Assembly (NCBI GenBank): GCA_001817055.1
Contig: MHHP01000006.1
Span: 9,734-21,646 of the forward strand
Direction of reading: 5' to 3'
DNA: 11,913 nucleotides
Source of the DNA: Candidatus Andersenbacteria bacterium RIFCSPHIGHO2_02_FULL_45_11
GTDB lineage: Bacteria; Patescibacteriota; Andersenbacteria; UBA10190
Below, in pieces: positions 1 through 5,943 of this stretch. The stretch's first letter is position 1; each line of letters opens with the position of its first letter. The notes beneath the pieces are model-generated. The model had not been told where the DNA came from. It searched no databases and was given only the letters and a program-made list of their open reading frames with translations. Made by a program: the position numbers and the translations under genes.

Positions 1-441
1 TAGTACTTGCGGAACTGATTTGTACGTAATTGCTAAGAGCGCCTTAGTCACTGGGTTAGCAATTGTAAAATTGTACCAATGACCAACGACTATAATCAGC
101 AACGTAAGTACCAGTGCAATCAGGAGCGTCGTTGTATCCTGAACGCTCCAACGGTAACTCCCGTTAGCAAGTACTGCGCCGATAATTGCAATCATCAGGA
201 GAAACCACGTGCAGTACGTAGCTATTGCCTGGCGAGTCAGCCGACTTGGACGAGCGCGATGCGCACCGATTCCTAATGCCAAGTGAAAGATTAAATAGGT
301 TGCCACTAGTCCAAATTGGACAATACTGACACCCCTAACATCCACAAGAGATCGAAGGAATTGAGCTCCGCAAAACAACACAGCACCGATGATCTGGACC
401 ACAAAAAGAAGGTCCGCAATCGTCTGTTTCTTTGCCGACAT
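1..441 (-). CDS. Multi-pass membrane protein, possibly PQ-loop-like (partial, 3' end beyond window)
   Basis: An open frame of 147 codons runs from an ATG at 441-439 to the left edge without a stop, so the C-terminus is missing. The visible part is very hydrophobic, with four likely membrane helices (about residues 10-28, 40-58, 73-93 and 103-121) separated by short polar loops, one with the basic stretch HRARPSRLTR (residues 61-70). The last visible residues read KSVPQVL, resembling the Pro-Gln motif of PQ-loop/SWEET-type transporters. Because only one such motif is visible and the rest is cut off, I treat this as a hint. The start is supported by a good Shine-Dalgarno sequence, AAAGGGG, six bases before the ATG, which is unusual in this window. 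The gene diverges from the coiled-coil gene at 596 across a 154-base gap. Function is unknown; a small-molecule transporter or an uncharacterised membrane protein are both possible. Confidence 0.75.
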   Translation of the reverse strand, partial: MSAKKQTIADLLFVVQIIGAVLFCGAQFLRSLVDVRGVSIVQFGLVATYLIFHLALGIGAHRARPSRLTRQAIATYCTWFLLMIAIIGAVLANGSYRWSVQDTTTLLIALVLTLLIIVVGHWYNFTIANPVTKALLAITYKSVPQVL

Positions 442-447
442 GGCAGA

Positions 448-454
448 CCCCTTT
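448..454 (-). promoter_or_regulatory. Ribosome binding site of the left-edge membrane gene
   Basis: On the minus strand AAAGGGG is followed by six bases and the ATG at 441. It fixes the start of the membrane gene. It is one of only two clear Shine-Dalgarno sites in the window. Confidence 0.65.
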
Positions 455-498
455 CTATTTGGTAATATGGGTTTTCAATGAACGTACCGGAACGCTAT

Positions 499-527
499 AC
501 CGTACTCTTGTTTACAGAATACGTCAA
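499..527 (-). promoter_or_regulatory. Candidate promoter for the left-edge membrane gene
   Basis: Minus-strand TTGACG (five of six consensus -35 bases, 527-522) is followed after 17 bases by TACGGT (504-499), a poor -10. This would give a leader of roughly 50 bases, consistent with the Shine-Dalgarno site. The -10 match is weak, so the call is tentative. Confidence 0.3.
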
Positions 528-580
528 ATATGGTGCTGGAAAAAGGTTCGGATAGCGTCCACACTGCGGAACAATCATTG

Positions 581-589
581 TGATATACT
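581..589 (+). promoter_or_regulatory. Extended -10 promoter, leaderless start of the coiled-coil gene
   Basis: TGATATACT is an extended -10 (TG, one base, TATACT). It ends six bases before the ATG at 596, so transcription should begin at or very near the start codon. No convincing -35 lies 16-18 bases upstream, which an extended -10 can tolerate. A small inverted repeat, ACAAT-c-ATTGT (571-581), abuts the element and could be an operator. Confidence 0.5.
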
Positions 590-595
590 ATATCC

Positions 596-961
596 ATGCC
601 TACTAAGAAATCAAAGGATCTGGATGCACCACTGACGCAACGGGATTTGATAGCCGTAACGGATACTATACGTGAGGTGGCTGATTTTATTATTACTGAA
701 ATCAAAAAAAATACTCGGTCAATCGCAAAAGTACGAAAGCAAGCAGAAATAAATACGAAATCACTTACGCAGTCAATTGACGATGTGCGACAACAAGAGT
801 TAGTAAACAAGCAATCAATTGAAGAAATCCGAAAACAAGGAGAAACGAACACTCAGTCACTTGCCCAGCTAACAAAACAACTGAACGCTACAGAGAAACT
901 AGAATTTGATATTTACAACCACGAACAACGAATAACGAAATTGGAGAAAGTGAAATCGTAA
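596..961 (+). CDS. Small coiled-coil protein with 14-residue repeats, function unknown
   Basis: A 121-residue soluble, highly charged protein without signal peptide or membrane segment. After an N-terminal stretch (residues 1-35), most of the chain is predicted alpha-helical coiled coil. Residues 46-91 contain related 14-residue blocks beginning VRKQAEINTKSL (46), VRQQELVNKQSI (64) and IRKQGETNTQSL (78), with a four-residue insertion after the first. A fourth degenerate block may precede them (IKKNTRSIAK, 36-45). The C-terminal part (residues 95-121) looks like another helix with heptad-like hydrophobics. Short proteins of this kind are common in small-genome bacteria, and some phage tail or scaffold proteins look similar; I cannot assign a function. 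The gene has its own extended -10 and no Shine-Dalgarno site. It ends nine bases before the convergent dNMP kinase gene. Confidence 0.75.
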   Translation: MPTKKSKDLDAPLTQRDLIAVTDTIREVADFIITEIKKNTRSIAKVRKQAEINTKSLTQSIDDVRQQELVNKQSIEEIRKQGETNTQSLAQLTKQLNATEKLEFDIYNHEQRITKLEKVKS

Positions 962-970
962 CTACGATAT

Positions 971-1627
971 TCACGCCCGTTGCTTTGCCTGCACTGTTTC
1001 CATGAAAGCATCTATCTTCTCATAGTACGCCTCTATTCCTTCGGGTACTTCTAGCACATAATCAAAAAAGTTATCGGGAAGTGCCAGCTGTTCACTTTCG
1101 CTTACATGATTACCCACACCAGCTTTTAAAAACACGGCATTATCGATTGCGGCGCGCTTGAGCCGTACGGCTACTGCGCCCGTTTCTTTTAAACCTTCAA
1201 TTTCATTTCGAAATCGGCAGCTGTTTACTACGATTCCTTTGTATTCGGATTTCTTTCCAGGTATTTCGTACGCACCTTGTTTTTCTGAATAAAAATACCC
1301 AGCTTCGATTTTTTTGATCACGCGCTTCATGTATACAATCCACGTTTCAGGGTACGCGAGGCGGCTAAGTTCGCTCCCTAATAATTGCGTTACGATGCGA
1401 GCAGTTAGATATGTTCCATCTGGTCGAGGATAGCGAGTGTCATCTTTATTGCGCGCCTGCGACGGCCCCCACAGCTGCTCATCTGTAAATTCGTACACTT
1501 CTTTTGCAATGCGCTTAAACGGATCGGCCATACTTACTTTTACAAACCCATACTTTGAGACTACATAGTCGGCCATGGTGTCTTTGCCCACACCCATATT
1601 GCCCGTAATACTGATAATAGTTTTCAT
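971..1627 (-). CDS. Deoxynucleoside monophosphate kinase-like P-loop protein
   Basis: This 218-residue protein begins with a beta strand and the P-loop GNMGVGKDT (residues 9-17), a Walker A motif with the GKDT ending seen in phage-type dNMP kinases. ADPFKRIAKEVY (34-45), the QLLGSELSR segment and the VVNSCRFRNEIEGL segment match the layout of that family (T4 gene 1 type). In that family a 'LADPLK' motif follows the first helix and an 'R-x-x-x-E' element follows a later strand. The reaction would be transfer of phosphate from ATP to dNMPs in dNTP supply. The precise substrate cannot be read from sequence, and another P-loop nucleotide kinase is possible. There is no Shine-Dalgarno site. A TATGAT -10 candidate sits 11 bases upstream and overlaps the promoter of xseA, which diverges from this gene across only 22 bases. 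Confidence 0.8.
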   Translation of the reverse strand: MKTIISITGNMGVGKDTMADYVVSKYGFVKVSMADPFKRIAKEVYEFTDEQLWGPSQARNKDDTRYPRPDGTYLTARIVTQLLGSELSRLAYPETWIVYMKRVIKKIEAGYFYSEKQGAYEIPGKKSEYKGIVVNSCRFRNEIEGLKETGAVAVRLKRAAIDNAVFLKAGVGNHVSESEQLALPDNFFDYVLEVPEGIEAYYEKIDAFMETVQAKQRA

Positions 1628-1637
1628 AATTTTAAGG

Positions 1638-1643
1638 TATCAT
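1638..1643 (+). promoter_or_regulatory. -10 element of xseA (bidirectional, leaderless)
   Basis: TATCAT ends six bases before the ATG at 1650, so the transcript should start at or beside the start codon. The whole 22-base gap (1628-1649) has no Shine-Dalgarno site for either gene. Any -35 would lie inside the coding sequence of the dNMP kinase. Confidence 0.45.
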
Positions 1644-1644
1644 A
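1639..1644 (-). promoter_or_regulatory. -10 element of the dNMP kinase gene (bidirectional)
   Basis: TATGAT on the minus strand lies 11 bases before the ATG at 1627 and shares five base pairs with the plus-strand -10 of xseA. I see no good -35. Predicted leader is about 5 bases. Confidence 0.45.
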
Positions 1645-1649
1645 CAAAA

Positions 1650-2825
1650 ATGGAAATAGTATTAACCGTAAGCCAATGCGTAGAAGCGATTAACATTGCG
1701 CTGGATTCTTTAGGAGAGCTTACGGTAGAGGGGGAAGTTGCGGACTTTAAAATCATCCAAAACAAATGGGTTACGTTTGACGTAAAAGACAACCAAAGCG
1801 TTTTAAAATGCTTTATGACCGTATGGAGCATGCGCACACAAATTGAAGACGGCATGTTGGTAAAAGTTACTGGCCAGCCAAACTTGCGCGCCAAAGGATT
1901 TTTAAGCTTTGTCGCAAAAAACGTACAGCCTTCCGGAGAGGGATCGCTGAAACGCGCGTTTGAACTGCTCAAGAAGAAGCTGGAACAAGAGGGATTATTC
2001 GCGCTTGATCGCAAGCGTTCACTTCCGCGCTTTCCCCAGCACGTTGCACTTATTACATCCAGAGACGCTGCTGCATACGCCGACTTCCTCAAAGTACTAA
2101 CTGCACGATACGGTGGTATGAAGATTTCTTTTATTCATACCCAAGTGCAGGGGGCAGACGCTCCGGCCCAAATTATAGGGGCGCTACAGACAGCAAATAC
2201 CGATCTTACAAATCTTGATGTCATTATTTTAGTTCGTGGTGGTGGAAGCCTAGAAGACCTTATGGCATTTAACGATGAACATGTGGTGCGAGCAGTTGCG
2301 GGTTCTCGCACTCCAATTATAGTGGCAATTGGGCACGAGCGAGATGTGTGCTTGGCAGAACTTGCAGCTGATGTGCGCGCATCTACGCCAAGCAATGCCG
2401 CCGAGCTGCTTATAAAATCAAGGCAAGAGATTACGCTTGATATAGATCGAATGCGATCGTCTCTTTCCCAGGCCGTTCGCGATACGATTTCATCACACCA
2501 AACGCAGGTCATACGCATGACGCATGCAATAGGTAGCCGCCTTACTGCTACAGCAGAGCGCGCACGGCAGATGATTGCGCGAATATCTTCTGTTTCTATC
2601 AGATTCCGAGATAGTATTGCGCGCAATCGGGAATCTATTGAGAATATCAGACGAATGCTTGTTGCTATTTCTCCAGAAAAAACATTGGCTCGCGGGTATA
2701 GTATTACGAGAACCGCATCAGGCAATATTGTGCACACCGTAGAAAATATATCTCAAGGGGAAGCTATAACTACAACCCTTGCAGCAGGCACGGTGAAGTC
2801 CGTTGTTGAAGAAATCATGCCGTGA
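1650..2825 (+). CDS. xseA: Exodeoxyribonuclease VII large subunit
   Basis: The catalytic subunit of exonuclease VII degrades single-stranded DNA from either end to acid-soluble oligonucleotides in repair and recombination, working with several XseB subunits. At 391 residues it is somewhat shorter than the E. coli protein (456). Visible landmarks: N-terminal OB-fold (about 1-95); SRDAAAYADF (137-146), where Asp145 occupies the conserved acidic position but the usual Gly of the GAA motif is Ala; RGGGSLEDLMAFND (196-209); GHERDV (228-233) with the catalytic-position His229; STPSNAAE (245-252); a coiled-coil arm (about 255-340); and the C-terminal SPEKTLARGYSI (341-352). The frame is open further upstream, but the ATG at 1650 matches family N-termini and the promoter. 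xseB begins immediately after, so both subunits are likely made together. Confidence 0.95.
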   Translation: MEIVLTVSQCVEAINIALDSLGELTVEGEVADFKIIQNKWVTFDVKDNQSVLKCFMTVWSMRTQIEDGMLVKVTGQPNLRAKGFLSFVAKNVQPSGEGSLKRAFELLKKKLEQEGLFALDRKRSLPRFPQHVALITSRDAAAYADFLKVLTARYGGMKISFIHTQVQGADAPAQIIGALQTANTDLTNLDVIILVRGGGSLEDLMAFNDEHVVRAVAGSRTPIIVAIGHERDVCLAELAADVRASTPSNAAELLIKSRQEITLDIDRMRSSLSQAVRDTISSHQTQVIRMTHAIGSRLTATAERARQMIARISSVSIRFRDSIARNRESIENIRRMLVAISPEKTLARGYSITRTASGNIVHTVENISQGEAITTTLAAGTVKSVVEEIMP

Positions 2826-2842
2826 TACAGTACACATATACT

Positions 2843-3046
2843 ATGGAAAAGCCTGATAAAAAATTTACGTTTGCAAAAGGGTATGAAGAGCTGGAAGCGA
2901 TTGTCCAAGATTTTGAATCGCGCGAGCTTGATTTAGAAAAAGACCTTCCGAAATTTGAACGCGGACTTACGCTTGCCAAGCAATTGCAAGAACGACTGAA
3001 AGAAATTGAGAATACCGTACAAGAAATCGAACGGAAATTTGCATGA
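2843..3046 (+). CDS. xseB: Exodeoxyribonuclease VII small subunit
   Basis: A 67-residue helical protein matching XseB: FAKGYEELEAIVQDFESREL (residues 9-28) followed by a helix with DLPKFERGLTLAKQLQERL, the family's two-helix hairpin that wraps the XseA coiled-coil arm. I chose the ATG at 2843. A GTG at 2822, overlapping the xseA stop, would add seven residues (MIQYTYT) not typical of the family. No Shine-Dalgarno site precedes either start. TGATACAGT at 2823-2831 resembles an extended -10 ending 11 bases before the ATG, so an internal promoter is possible. The stop overlaps the start of the NADH dehydrogenase gene by four bases (ATGA). Confidence 0.9.
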   Translation: MEKPDKKFTFAKGYEELEAIVQDFESRELDLEKDLPKFERGLTLAKQLQERLKEIENTVQEIERKFA

Positions 3047-4293
3047 AGAAAAAAGTCCTGATCTTGGGAGGGGGATTTGGCGGCATTGCAACATACAGAA
3101 ACCTGCATCGGCTTATTCATCCTACTAATATCCACAATATCCGCTTAGAGTTAATTAGCCGCACCAATTATTTTACGTTCTCGCCCATGCTGCACGAAGT
3201 GGCTACTGGCTCCGTAGATCGCGAGCATATCGTACAACCTCTTCGTGAAATGCTTCACTGCTGCGGGAAGGATTTTCACCAAGCGCACGTTACAAATATT
3301 GATGTGGAGAATAAGGTAATACAAACAGATACGGGCAATCACTCGTACGATGTATTAGTGATTGCACTGGGCGTGGAGCAAGGGTTTTTTGGTACCCCGG
3401 GCGCTGCCGAGCATGCCCTGGCGCTTAAATGGCTACCGGGCGCAGTTGCTATTCGCAATCGCGTTATTTCATCATTTGAAAAAGCGTCTGAAATTCATGA
3501 TCAGAAAGATCGACACCACATACCAAAATTCCTTAATTTTATCATTGTGGGTGGTGGGGCTACAGGTACTGAGTTTGCAGGCCAGCTATCGGATTTATTA
3601 CACAATGAAATGAAACGCTTTTATGGCGATGTACCTATGGGGCTTGCGAATATTACGCTCATACATACAGGGGCGCGAGTATTAGATCAACTTTCACCAA
3701 GCGCATCCAAAATTGCAGCACGGCGTCTGCGATCCTTGGGCGTAAAACTATTACTTAATAAACGAGTTACGCATGTCACAGAAGATGGCGTAACACTTGC
3801 ATCTGGTACAACACTACTCTCAAACAGCGTGTTCTGGACAGCAGGAACAGAAAGCACACTGGGTTCGCTACTTAATCCTGAATACCTCACACCTCGAGGG
3901 CTCCTAAACGTAACGCCAACATTCCAACTCACAGACCATCCGGAAGTATTTGGAATAGGAGACTGCGCCTCGGTAAACGATCCTCTTTTTTCATATCCAC
4001 CCTTAGCACAAGCTGCTACCCAAGCATCGCGCGTTGTTGCAAAAAATATTGTCGCTCAGCTGCATCGCGGATCGTTTATACAAAAGAAATATAAACATAA
4101 GGGCGATATTATTCCGCTTGGAGACGGTTTTGGAATTTTTCAAGGCAAACATATTCTTATGTCAGGCTTTACAGCGTGGATATTTCGAAGAATCGTATTC
4201 TTAAAGACAATGACTGGCTGGGGAAATAGACTCCAAGTGCTCTTTGATTGGTGTATTGCGCTTTTTTTGCCTCGCGACACTTCGGAATTTTAA
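3043..4293 (+). CDS. ndh: Type II NADH dehydrogenase (NDH-2), FAD-dependent NADH:quinone oxidoreductase
   Basis: At 416 residues this is the usual NDH-2 size. Two nucleotide-binding Rossmann motifs are intact: GGGFGG (residues 9-14, FAD) and IVGGGATGTEFAG (168-180, NADH). FGIGDCA (303-309) is the second FAD-contact motif, and AQAATQ (322-327) matches the AQxAxQ quinone-site signature of NDH-2. SPMLHEVATGSVD (47-59) is also a family hallmark. The C-terminal about 60 residues, rich in Trp, Phe and Arg, fit the amphipathic helices that bind the inner face of the cytoplasmic membrane. The enzyme would oxidise NADH and pass electrons to a quinone without pumping protons. No oxidase or quinone-biosynthesis gene is in the window. 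The gene follows xseB with an ATGA overlap; a weak GGAA lies upstream of the start. A distant alternative is sulfide:quinone reductase, but the AQxAxQ motif argues for NDH-2. Confidence 0.9.
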   Translation: MKKKVLILGGGFGGIATYRNLHRLIHPTNIHNIRLELISRTNYFTFSPMLHEVATGSVDREHIVQPLREMLHCCGKDFHQAHVTNIDVENKVIQTDTGNHSYDVLVIALGVEQGFFGTPGAAEHALALKWLPGAVAIRNRVISSFEKASEIHDQKDRHHIPKFLNFIIVGGGATGTEFAGQLSDLLHNEMKRFYGDVPMGLANITLIHTGARVLDQLSPSASKIAARRLRSLGVKLLLNKRVTHVTEDGVTLASGTTLLSNSVFWTAGTESTLGSLLNPEYLTPRGLLNVTPTFQLTDHPEVFGIGDCASVNDPLFSYPPLAQAATQASRVVAKNIVAQLHRGSFIQKKYKHKGDIIPLGDGFGIFQGKHILMSGFTAWIFRRIVFLKTMTGWGNRLQVLFDWCIALFLPRDTSEF

Positions 4294-4302
4294 GGGTATA
4301 CT
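4274..4302 (+). promoter_or_regulatory. Promoter of the bactofilin-like membrane cluster (leaderless)
   Basis: GCGACA (4274-4279, four of six -35 bases) is followed after 17 bases by TATACT (4297-4302, five of six -10 bases). The ATG at 4310 begins seven bases after the -10, predicting a leaderless transcript. The -35 lies within the last codons of ndh, so the cluster can be transcribed separately from xseA-xseB-ndh. Confidence 0.6.
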
Positions 4303-4309
4303 CGGTTGT

Positions 4310-5380
4310 ATGAATACAACCCTATTTCGCGCAATTATAGCAATAGCAGTAGTGGTGCCTCTATCGTATGCGAGCGCCGCAACATTTGTAGCCCCCGAAG
4401 GGGAATCTGCTTCGGTTCGACAGGAGGTTACTGGCGACGTGTACGCTGCAAGCAATGCCGTTGTGATCGCGGCCCCAGTTCACGGAGATATTTTTGCAGC
4501 GGGGGATAGCGTAGATATTTCCGGTCAATCTGATGCAAGCGTATTTGCTATTGGAAGAAGCATTACTGTTTCAGGAGATGCAAAAGATGATATCCGAGTT
4601 GTGGGAAGCATGGTTTCTTTAACGGCAGCCACAGCCCATGACGTATTTGCTGCTGGTTCTAGCGTGTTTCTAGGGCCAGAATCTTCCGCAGGAGGGGACG
4701 CCTACCTTGCAGGGAGCGACATCACGGTTGCCGGAACAATCCGCGGATCACTGCGCATTGCCGGGGAAAAAGTCACCATTGCAAAAACTGCCATTATTAC
4801 GGGTGACCTTATTACATACGGAAACGATCCTATCATTGAAGACGGTGCAACTATAGGAGGGAAAACGACTACAATTGCAGCTGCAGCTCATCCACAAAAA
4901 GAACGTCGTCAGAATGTATTTGGCCACCTCATTCGGTCAGCCGCATCTGCCGCATTGCTCGCATATGCCCTCATCTTGTTGGCACCGCTATTCATGGCAG
5001 CAATGTATGCTCGCGCAAATACTTCACCAGTCCATTCAGGCCTTATCGGGCTTGGCATTCTGCTCCTATTCTTCCCACTGGCAGTTATTCTCGCAATAAC
5101 AGGCATTGGGTTTCAGCTTGCGGCCCTTGTAGGTACTACCACCCTCTTCTTGATTATGATTGGCATGGGTACCTCCACAGTGCTACTTGGTGCATGGAGC
5201 ATGAAGCTCGTAACCAAGAAAGACAATTTGCTTACGTGGCAGCATGCGGTTATCGGCGGTGTTGCCGCAACGCTTATCAGCTTAATGGGTGGAATCGGAT
5301 TTATCGTACTGTTCATCATCTTCTTAATTGGATTGGGCGTAGCAGCACATACTCTCAAGCACATCATCTATGGCAAATAA
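4310..5380 (+). CDS. Secreted bactofilin-like beta-helix protein with C-terminal membrane domain
   Basis: A 356-residue protein with a typical signal peptide (hydrophobic residues 7-18, cleavage likely after ASA at 21-23). Residues about 40-187 are a repetitive Gly/Ala/Val/Asp region with a repeating pattern such as GDVYAAS, GDIFAAGDSV, ASVFAIGRSI, HDVFAAGSSV and GDAYLAGSDI. This is the short-strand repeat of polymer-forming bactofilin-type beta-helices. A charged linker (HPQKERRQ, 194-201) leads to about four membrane helices (roughly 210-232, 243-263, 266-290 and 314-346). The beta-helix is therefore predicted to be outside the membrane, unlike classical cytosolic bactofilins. An upstream ATG at 4244 is rejected because it lies inside ndh and upstream of the promoter and signal peptide. 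It heads a three-gene cluster of envelope proteins. Its role is unknown; a structural or surface scaffold is inference. Confidence 0.8.
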   Translation: MNTTLFRAIIAIAVVVPLSYASAATFVAPEGESASVRQEVTGDVYAASNAVVIAAPVHGDIFAAGDSVDISGQSDASVFAIGRSITVSGDAKDDIRVVGSMVSLTAATAHDVFAAGSSVFLGPESSAGGDAYLAGSDITVAGTIRGSLRIAGEKVTIAKTAIITGDLITYGNDPIIEDGATIGGKTTTIAAAAHPQKERRQNVFGHLIRSAASAALLAYALILLAPLFMAAMYARANTSPVHSGLIGLGILLLFFPLAVILAITGIGFQLAALVGTTTLFLIMIGMGTSTVLLGAWSMKLVTKKDNLLTWQHAVIGGVAATLISLMGGIGFIVLFIIFLIGLGVAAHTLKHIIYGK

Positions 5381-5939
5381 ATCCGCAAAAATTTCCCTTA
5401 TTATTGGGCTGGCGCTACCGGCGCTCATGGTTGCTATCATAGCAGGGCTTGTATTTCTGCCAAGCAAAACACTTCATCCCACAACGGACTTTATCTATGT
5501 TGTGGGGCCGTATCCGTCATATGTCACACGAACAGGAGATACGACTACACAGCATGATACTACTATTACAAGCGGAAAGCTGACCCACACTACAACAAGC
5601 TATGCCGAACGTGATGGGTATACACCTTATCCTTTCGAAAAGAACTCTGCTCCTCGCTTCTTTATTCACCACACCCAAACAGACACGAACGATGAAATAC
5701 CCGTAGAAGAAATATCCAAGCTCACACTGTCGCCTGAGAAAAAATCTCCCGATGGCTTTACCCTTGCGTTTGGCAAGCAATCATACGGTGTATTCCCATT
5801 CTTCTTTAACGGGGATACAAACCGCGAACATGCCTATCTCTCCACAGAGCGCGCGAGCAAAGAAATCACGCTCGTATCCGACACCTCCGTCAATTACTAC
5901 GAGATGCAATTAGTGGGCTGGGTTGTGCCAACTAAATAG
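5370..5939 (+). CDS. Single-pass membrane-anchored protein, function unknown
   Basis: A 189-residue protein with a short basic N-terminus (MANKSAK) and one hydrophobic helix (about residues 8-30) acting as uncleaved signal anchor. A polar, Thr-rich domain (about 35-189) is then expected outside the membrane. The region around residues 50-75 is unusually rich in Thr and His (TRTGDTTTQHDTTITSGK). The remainder looks beta-rich and ends in QLVGWVVPTK. I recognise no family. The start overlaps the upstream gene's end by 11 bases and the next gene follows four bases after the stop, so these three genes are almost certainly one transcript. There is no Shine-Dalgarno site, so translation may be coupled to the gene before. 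Confidence 0.75.
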   Translation: MANKSAKISLIIGLALPALMVAIIAGLVFLPSKTLHPTTDFIYVVGPYPSYVTRTGDTTTQHDTTITSGKLTHTTTSYAERDGYTPYPFEKNSAPRFFIHHTQTDTNDEIPVEEISKLTLSPEKKSPDGFTLAFGKQSYGVFPFFFNGDTNREHAYLSTERASKEITLVSDTSVNYYEMQLVGWVVPTK

Positions 5940-5943
5940 CATT

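Noticed and set aside
28..64. Perfect 9-base inverted repeat (AATTGCTAA at 28-36, TTAGCAATT at 56-64).
   Set aside because: It lies inside the coding sequence of the left-edge membrane protein with a 19-base loop, has no T-tract and would be a weak AT-rich stem, so chance is the simplest explanation.
432..635. Plus-strand 67-codon open frame across the first intergenic gap.
   Set aside because: It overlaps both flanking genes, has no ribosome site and its composition (Trp, Arg, Cys rich) looks like non-coding translation.
475..852. Minus-strand 125-codon open frame opposite the coiled-coil gene.
   Set aside because: It is the antisense shadow of the plus-strand gene; its Cys/Ser/Phe-rich repeats merely mirror the 14-residue repeats.
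962..970. Searched the gap between the convergent genes for a shared bidirectional terminator.
   Set aside because: Only nine bases lie between the stops and no hairpin with T-tract is visible there; the same holds for 10204-10222.
2135..2737. Minus-strand 200-codon open frame opposite xseA.
   Set aside because: xseA is unmistakable on the plus strand; the antisense product is Arg/Ser/Cys-rich with no recognisable domain or promoter.
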